Part shown: piece by piece, positions 59,926 to 64,000 of the stretch
Numbering within the stretch: position 1 is the stretch's first letter
How the letters are laid out: every line of letters starts with the position of its first letter
DNA from: Arctopsyche grandis
Taxonomy: Eukaryota; Arthropoda; Insecta; Trichoptera; Hydropsychidae
Direction of reading: 5' to 3'
Length of the DNA stretch: 64,000 nucleotides
Assembly (NCBI RefSeq): GCF_051622035.1
Contig: NC_135364.1
Location: forward strand, 15,245,501-15,309,500
Made by a program: the position numbers and the translations under genes
Notes under the pieces: generated by a model
The model's input: the letters and a program-made list of their open reading frames with translations, nothing else
Told to the model about the DNA's origin: nothing
The model's database searches: none

Positions 59926-60262
59926 TCAAAGTTTGTTTGTCTGTCACGTATGCGTTCCTATACCATTCAACCGATTACGATGAAACTTACAGTTATTGTT
60001 AGAGTTATTGCGTGTATGCCCGCGATGGTTTCTGTAAAAAAAAAATCACCCAAAAACGGGAAAAACGGGAATAAGTGGCATTGCAACGCAATAATTTTAA
60101 GTGTATTTGCCTCTCCACCTGCATTGTTAGGGTAAAATAAACAAACAATTGAATAGTTTCAAATGTATCGCCGCTTGCGTTTTTCCGACAAATGGGAACG
60201 AGAACGGGAATGGGAATTGCATGCGTTATTGTGGCATTGCAACGCATGCCGGGTTCAGCTAG
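59926..60262 (+). mobile_element. Helitron-like element, family 3, complete copy nested in family 2
   Basis: Starts TCAAAGTTTGTTTGTCTG and ends GCAACGCATGCCGGGTTCAG with CTAG at 60259-60262, then T. It matches the inverted copy at 21194-21466. 337 bp, non-coding. Confidence 0.75.
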
Positions 60263-60270
60263 TTAAATAT

Positions 60271-60648
60271 AAATATATAAAATTGAATGATTGTCTGTCT
60301 GTCTGTCTGTCTCGAATTGGCTCCTAAACCAAAGAACCGATTACGATGGAACTTTCAGGACTTGTTGTATGCATGTCCGGAAAGATTACTGTGAAAAAAA
60401 GGGGAAAAAACCTCTTAATAATAATATTCGTAATTACGATTTTATCGACGCGAAAGTATGAAGCGCCAGTATATAGTTAAGGAAATGTGTACGTTGGTAA
60501 CCAACTGGCGCGCACGCGTGCCAACCCTTACATTACGTACCACTCATACCAACCTTACATTACGTACCACTCGTAACAATCCTACATATCTATGTACATA
60601 TATATAAAAATGATTGTTTGTCTGTCTATCACTTATGCGTTCCTATAG
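60271..60648 (+). mobile_element. Helitron-like 5' fragments and dispersed repeat
   Basis: 60271-60420 matches the 5' end at 55150-55310. 60500-60590 is the inverted partner of 55020-55135. 60595-60648 (AAAAATGATTGTTTGTCTGT, CTTATGCGTTCCTATAG) is the beginning of another family 3 element cut off where the LINE-like sequence starts. Confidence 0.55.
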
Positions 60649-60866
60649 TTGCTAGGTAGCATAATAACTAGCTGGTTCGTTGTTTTGCTCGTCCGCTATT
60701 TGGATGCTTTTTTCGTAAATATTGTCGGTTAATGGTGTCGTGCTTTGCATATTGTGTAGAGTTATTGGTGTTGCTTTAATTTTTGATTAAAATTTTTGCA
60801 ATTGTGATTAAATACAGTGGTTAAACTGATTTCTAAGGTTATATTTTAAAGTTAATTTTCACTTGA

Positions 60867-60920
60867 AAAAAAAAAAAAAAAAAAAAAAAGAAGAAGAAAA
60901 AAAAAAAAAAAAAAAAAAAG
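60867..60920. repeat. Poly(A) tract with internal GAAGAAG
   Basis: Two runs of about 25 and 22 A separated by GAAGAAG. It lies in the probable 5' UTR of the LINE-like element. Confidence 0.9.
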
Positions 60921-61148
60921 TTCTTTTGTTTCTTCAAATAATATTCGTTTGGCAACGAACGTGATCAAACTGATTTCTGAAATTATATATTAACTCTCGA
61001 ACCCAGAGCATATTTACAATATTACAGCATAATGCAACATTGTTAAACAAAAAACTATTTATTTCATACATATTTTTGTGCGAAATTTTGAGAATATTCT
61101 CTTATTTAAATTATAAATTGTGACGCTAATAACTAATAATACTTAACA

Positions 61149-62171
61149 ATGATTTGCTATAAATGCAAAAGTGTTGTGTTGTTGACTAATTATGTGCTGT
61201 GCGAGCTTTGTGAAGAACCTTTCCACCATGATTGTGTGGGGATTTCGGAAACAAAATACAAAAAAATGACGTCAAAGAATAAGGAAAAATGGCGATGCGT
61301 TTCTTGCCGTATCCATCCTAACCCCCTTCCGCCGTCTCAGTCCTCATCACTAATGCTCAGTTCTCAAGATTCAGTCATCAGTCCTCAGCCATCTTTATTT
61401 GATATACTTAATGAAATTAAATGCTTTCGAGCAGACTTTAATACCATGAAAAATGAGTTTGAAAACATAAAATCTGTAATCACAGACATAAACAATAAAT
61501 TATTCACAATAGAGGCTAAGTCTGATGAATTTGATGGGAGACTAACCACTGCTGAAAAGAAAATTTCCTGCTTTTCTGATGTAAATAAAGGTTTAATTGA
61601 GGCGCAAAATACTATTGTTGAACTGAAACAAGAAAACAATCTGCAAGATCAATTCTCTAGAAAAAACAATGTAGAAATATCCGGCATACCTATGAAAAAG
61701 GGTGAAAATCTAGTGTCTATATTATATGACTTATGTGCTGTCGTGGGTCACAAATTGTGCGACACAGATATTGACACCATACACCGTGTGCGGCCGTACC
61801 CGTCCCAGGGCGTTGCAGGTTCACAGCAACAGCAACAGCGAGAGGGCAACAGCGATGTGAGTGTGCGCACGTCATCAGTGGTCGTACGGTTCACTCAGCG
61901 CCGTCGTAAGGACCTGCTGATGGCGGCCGTGCGCGCCCGCCGCGGCATCACCACCAACGACATCAATATTCCAGGCCCGCCCACCACCCTATACGTAACG
62001 GATCACCTTACACCAACGAATAAATTATTATTGAAGCGAGCACGCCAATTGAAAACTGAATATAACTACGCCTACTTGTGGGTTAAAGATTGCAAGATCA
62101 TGATTAGAAAAAGTGCGAGCTCCAATATCATACAAATCTCAAAAGAATCAGATCTTTGCAAAATCAAATGA
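61149..62171 (+). CDS. LINE ORF1-type protein with PHD finger (intact, no ORF2)
   Basis: An uninterrupted 340-codon frame. Residues 3-53 form a Cys4-His-Cys3 PHD-type zinc finger: C3-x2-C6, C18-x2-C21, H26-x2-C29, C50-x2-C53. A Ser/Pro linker follows, then a coiled-coil-like region (about 75-165), then a segment (about 165-325) starting QFSRKNNVEISGIP, typical of ORF1 nucleic-acid-binding domains of CR1/jockey-like LINEs. Such proteins coat the element RNA and act as chaperones; PHD fingers in ORF1 are known from CR1-type elements. Downstream there is only about 610 bp of T-rich 3' UTR and a (TAAAA)n tail, with no endonuclease or reverse transcriptase. It is either an ORF2-deleted, trans-mobilised element or a domesticated gene. 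Codons 215-280 are GC-rich compared with the rest. Another reading, a 5'-truncated insertion starting at 61148, is discussed in the findings. Confidence 0.85.
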   Translation: MICYKCKSVVLLTNYVLCELCEEPFHHDCVGISETKYKKMTSKNKEKWRCVSCRIHPNPLPPSQSSSLMLSSQDSVISPQPSLFDILNEIKCFRADFNTMKNEFENIKSVITDINNKLFTIEAKSDEFDGRLTTAEKKISCFSDVNKGLIEAQNTIVELKQENNLQDQFSRKNNVEISGIPMKKGENLVSILYDLCAVVGHKLCDTDIDTIHRVRPYPSQGVAGSQQQQQREGNSDVSVRTSSVVVRFTQRRRKDLLMAAVRARRGITTNDINIPGPPTTLYVTDHLTPTNKLLLKRARQLKTEYNYAYLWVKDCKIMIRKSASSNIIQISKESDLCKIK

Positions 62172-62809
62172 CTAAGTGCAATATTAAATTTTAATAACCT
62201 AATAATTATCTATGCATTTATTGTCTACTGGTCTGCATCACATATTATAATGTATGTGCAAACAATTATCGCGTTTATCGTATGTTTAACGGAGAGCTGA
62301 ATGAGGTTGATCTGTTTGGTATTTCCCTACATCAATTCAGGTCTAACATCAAGAGAATCTTGACCGATTGATTCATTTTTTCTTCTATTCTATTTTTCCA
62401 ATATTTCCATTATTTTTATACTTTAGTTTAGTTATGTAATGTGCTATTTAATCATATTATAGCTTTCATTCCTTTCCATTTCATTTGTTTATTTTGTATT
62501 TACCTTTTTCATTTGTTTTTTATATTTGTAAATTTCAATTTCTTCTTATATTCTATCTTATAACCTTTTCCAAATATTTTAATACTATAGTTTAATTATG
62601 CAATGTACTACATATTTTGTCATGCCTTTATTCTTTACTTTTTAATTTGTTTTCCTTATATTTATCTTTTTCATTTTTGTAAAAATCTATTATTGGACTC
62701 GGGTGTTACATATATTATTTATTTACTTTTTGTGTTTTTTATACCTATCTCTGTACATCCTGTCTGTTGATTTTTCAATTAATAAAATAAAATAAAATAA
62801 AATAAAATA
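62172..62809 (+). mobile_element. 3' UTR and (TAAAA)n tail of the ORF1-only element
   Basis: T-rich sequence without coding frames, ending GTCTGTTGATTTTTCAATTA and then about six TAAAA units (62779-62809). The repetitive A-rich tail is typical of target-primed reverse transcription. Confidence 0.7.
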
Positions 62810-62879
62810 CTTAACTATAATTTAATTTGATTATTAAGTATTAATTTGAAACTGAAACATTCACTCACCGAAACGCGCC

Positions 62880-63060
62880 GAGAAACGGGAACGGGAACGG
62901 GAATTGCATGCGTTATTGTACAATGGAACTTTCAGGATTTATTTTATGCATGTCCGGGAAGCTTACTGTGAAAAAAAATCGGCCAAAAACAGGAACGGAA
63001 ACTGGAAAAACGGGAATGAGTGGCATTGTTTCAAATGTTTTTAGGGTAAAATAAACAAAT
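62880..63060 (+). mobile_element. Helitron family 3 fragment, rearranged
   Basis: GGGAACGGGAATTGCATGCG precedes TGGAACTTTCAGGATTTATT and CATGTCCGGGAAGCTTACTG, so 3'-type and 5'-type words are in the wrong order compared with the intact copy. This suggests two fragments or a tandem insertion with deletion. Confidence 0.5.
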
Positions 63061-63202
63061 AATTGAATAATTGAGGTATTTGAAAAACATACGACCGCGT
63101 GCGGATCGAACACAGGCCCGACACATTTCTTTTAATTTTTTTTATTTAATAACTTGATATTCCATAACCCATGCAATGATATTTCATCGGGCACAACACT
63201 AG

Positions 63203-64000
63203 TATAATATATTATTAAGATATTTTTATCGCGATTGGTCAATCTTTGAATGGCGACAAAATGTCAGGCTCATCATTAATTCAGTGCGCTTCGTTAAAGC
63301 TACGATATATTAATTTATCACAAAGGGAATTATTAATATAGGGTGCCGGGACACTCAGATGAAACCAACTTTATCCAGCATCGCAAACAGTAGGCACCGA
63401 ATTAAATTTGTATGGTTGATAAATGTGCATTTTCGCAAAATCAAATATTATATTTGATGTATGTAGTATGTCGCATTACAGACCAGTCGACAAGTTTTCT
63501 CTTGTCGAAATTTTCCTCGCACGTATGCTTCTTTTTCACACTCGAAAGTGTGTATTTGTTCGGCTGAAGAGCTTTGAAGTATTCTAACGAATCGCTTTTG
63601 TCGAGAATTATTAATGTTGGATGAAAATGTGACAATAGTTGTGTCATTTTTCATCGTCGTGACGATTGACCTCACTATATGTGTGCATATAGTGAGTAAA
63701 TACAAGTACATAAAAATGATATTAGTACGTTTTATATACATTCGGTTACGTGGTCTATTTATTTACAATGCATTAACCGCGATGTGAAAAGTGCAAAGGC
63801 ATGTAACTCTGCGATTTTGATCTCCAATAATTCATTTTTCTTGTTATACGATTTAAAACGTTACCCGAGGTTGTGGTGGGCACTTAATCTGTGTTGCGAA
63901 AAATAACAAAAAGAAGCGCTTTTGGAGGTTTTAAAATCTCATAAATCATATCGTAAATCGTCTATGGCTTTTTAATGTATCGGTTTTTGCGCTTAAGGCA
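63203..64000. other. Non-coding stretch to the window end
   Basis: No gene or element recognised; open frames of up to 97 codons on the minus strand have no recognisable product. Confidence 0.4.

Larger units (their letters stand above)
59601..63202 (+). mobile_element. Helitron-like element, family 2, split by nested insertions
   Basis: The left part (59601-59890: TCTGTGTGTATCTGCG..., TAGTCGTTTCGATTCGACAT) and the right part (about 63073-63202: GCGTGCGGATCGAACACAGG, hairpin, CTAG) align to the two halves of the intact copy 42724-43188. The 3.2 kb between them consists of other elements, so the split is by insertion. Confidence 0.7.

Overview
This window looks like nuclear DNA from an insect. 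It is very AT-rich, its genes have many short GT-AG introns, and it is packed with insect-type transposable elements: Helitron-like elements ending in CTAG, RTE-type LINE 3' ends with (TGA)n tails, hAT, Tc1/mariner, piggyBac and Mutator-like MITEs, and tRNA-derived SINEs. The repeat style would suit a lepidopteran or a close relative, but nothing here fixes the order. No bacterial operon, CRISPR array or rRNA gene is visible.

Layout. (1) 3.6-7.1 kb, plus strand: the last five coding exons of a short-chain dehydrogenase/reductase resembling the retinol-dehydrogenase SDR16C group; the 5' exons with the cofactor-binding motif are not visible. (2) 8.5-14.7 kb, minus strand, tail to tail with gene 1: a complete 13-coding-exon INTS6 (Integrator subunit 6) gene. 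Its exons sum to exactly 1,024 codons, and its first two exons lie in a sharply bounded GC-rich island. (3) 15-48 kb: about 33 kb with no recognisable host gene, filled with old and nested mobile elements. (4) 48.5-50.6 kb, plus strand: a complete six-exon snurportin-1 gene whose exons sum to 453 codons. (5) 51-59 kb: more MITEs, a Helitron-like element, a possible solo LTR and one unrecognised coding-like exon. (6) 59.6-63.2 kb: a nested block in which a Helitron-like element has been split by other Helitron pieces and by a LINE-like element. That LINE-like element carries an intact 340-codon ORF1 (PHD finger, coiled coil, RNA-binding-like region), no ORF2, and a (TAAAA)n tail.

Two of the three host genes act in snRNA biogenesis: INTS6 in snRNA 3' processing as part of Integrator, and snurportin-1 in nuclear import of trimethylguanosine-capped snRNPs. 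This is probably coincidence. The most distinctive observations are in the mobile fraction: the intact ORF1-only element; a Mutator-like MITE with a 9-bp target duplication and a neighbouring empty site; a second 9-bp-TSD element with variable subterminal repeats; four loci that share a 'fixed core, drifting spacer' repeat grammar; and tRNA-like promoter boxes inside Helitron-like elements. Exon boundaries were read by eye from splice consensus and reading-frame continuity; no similarity search was run.
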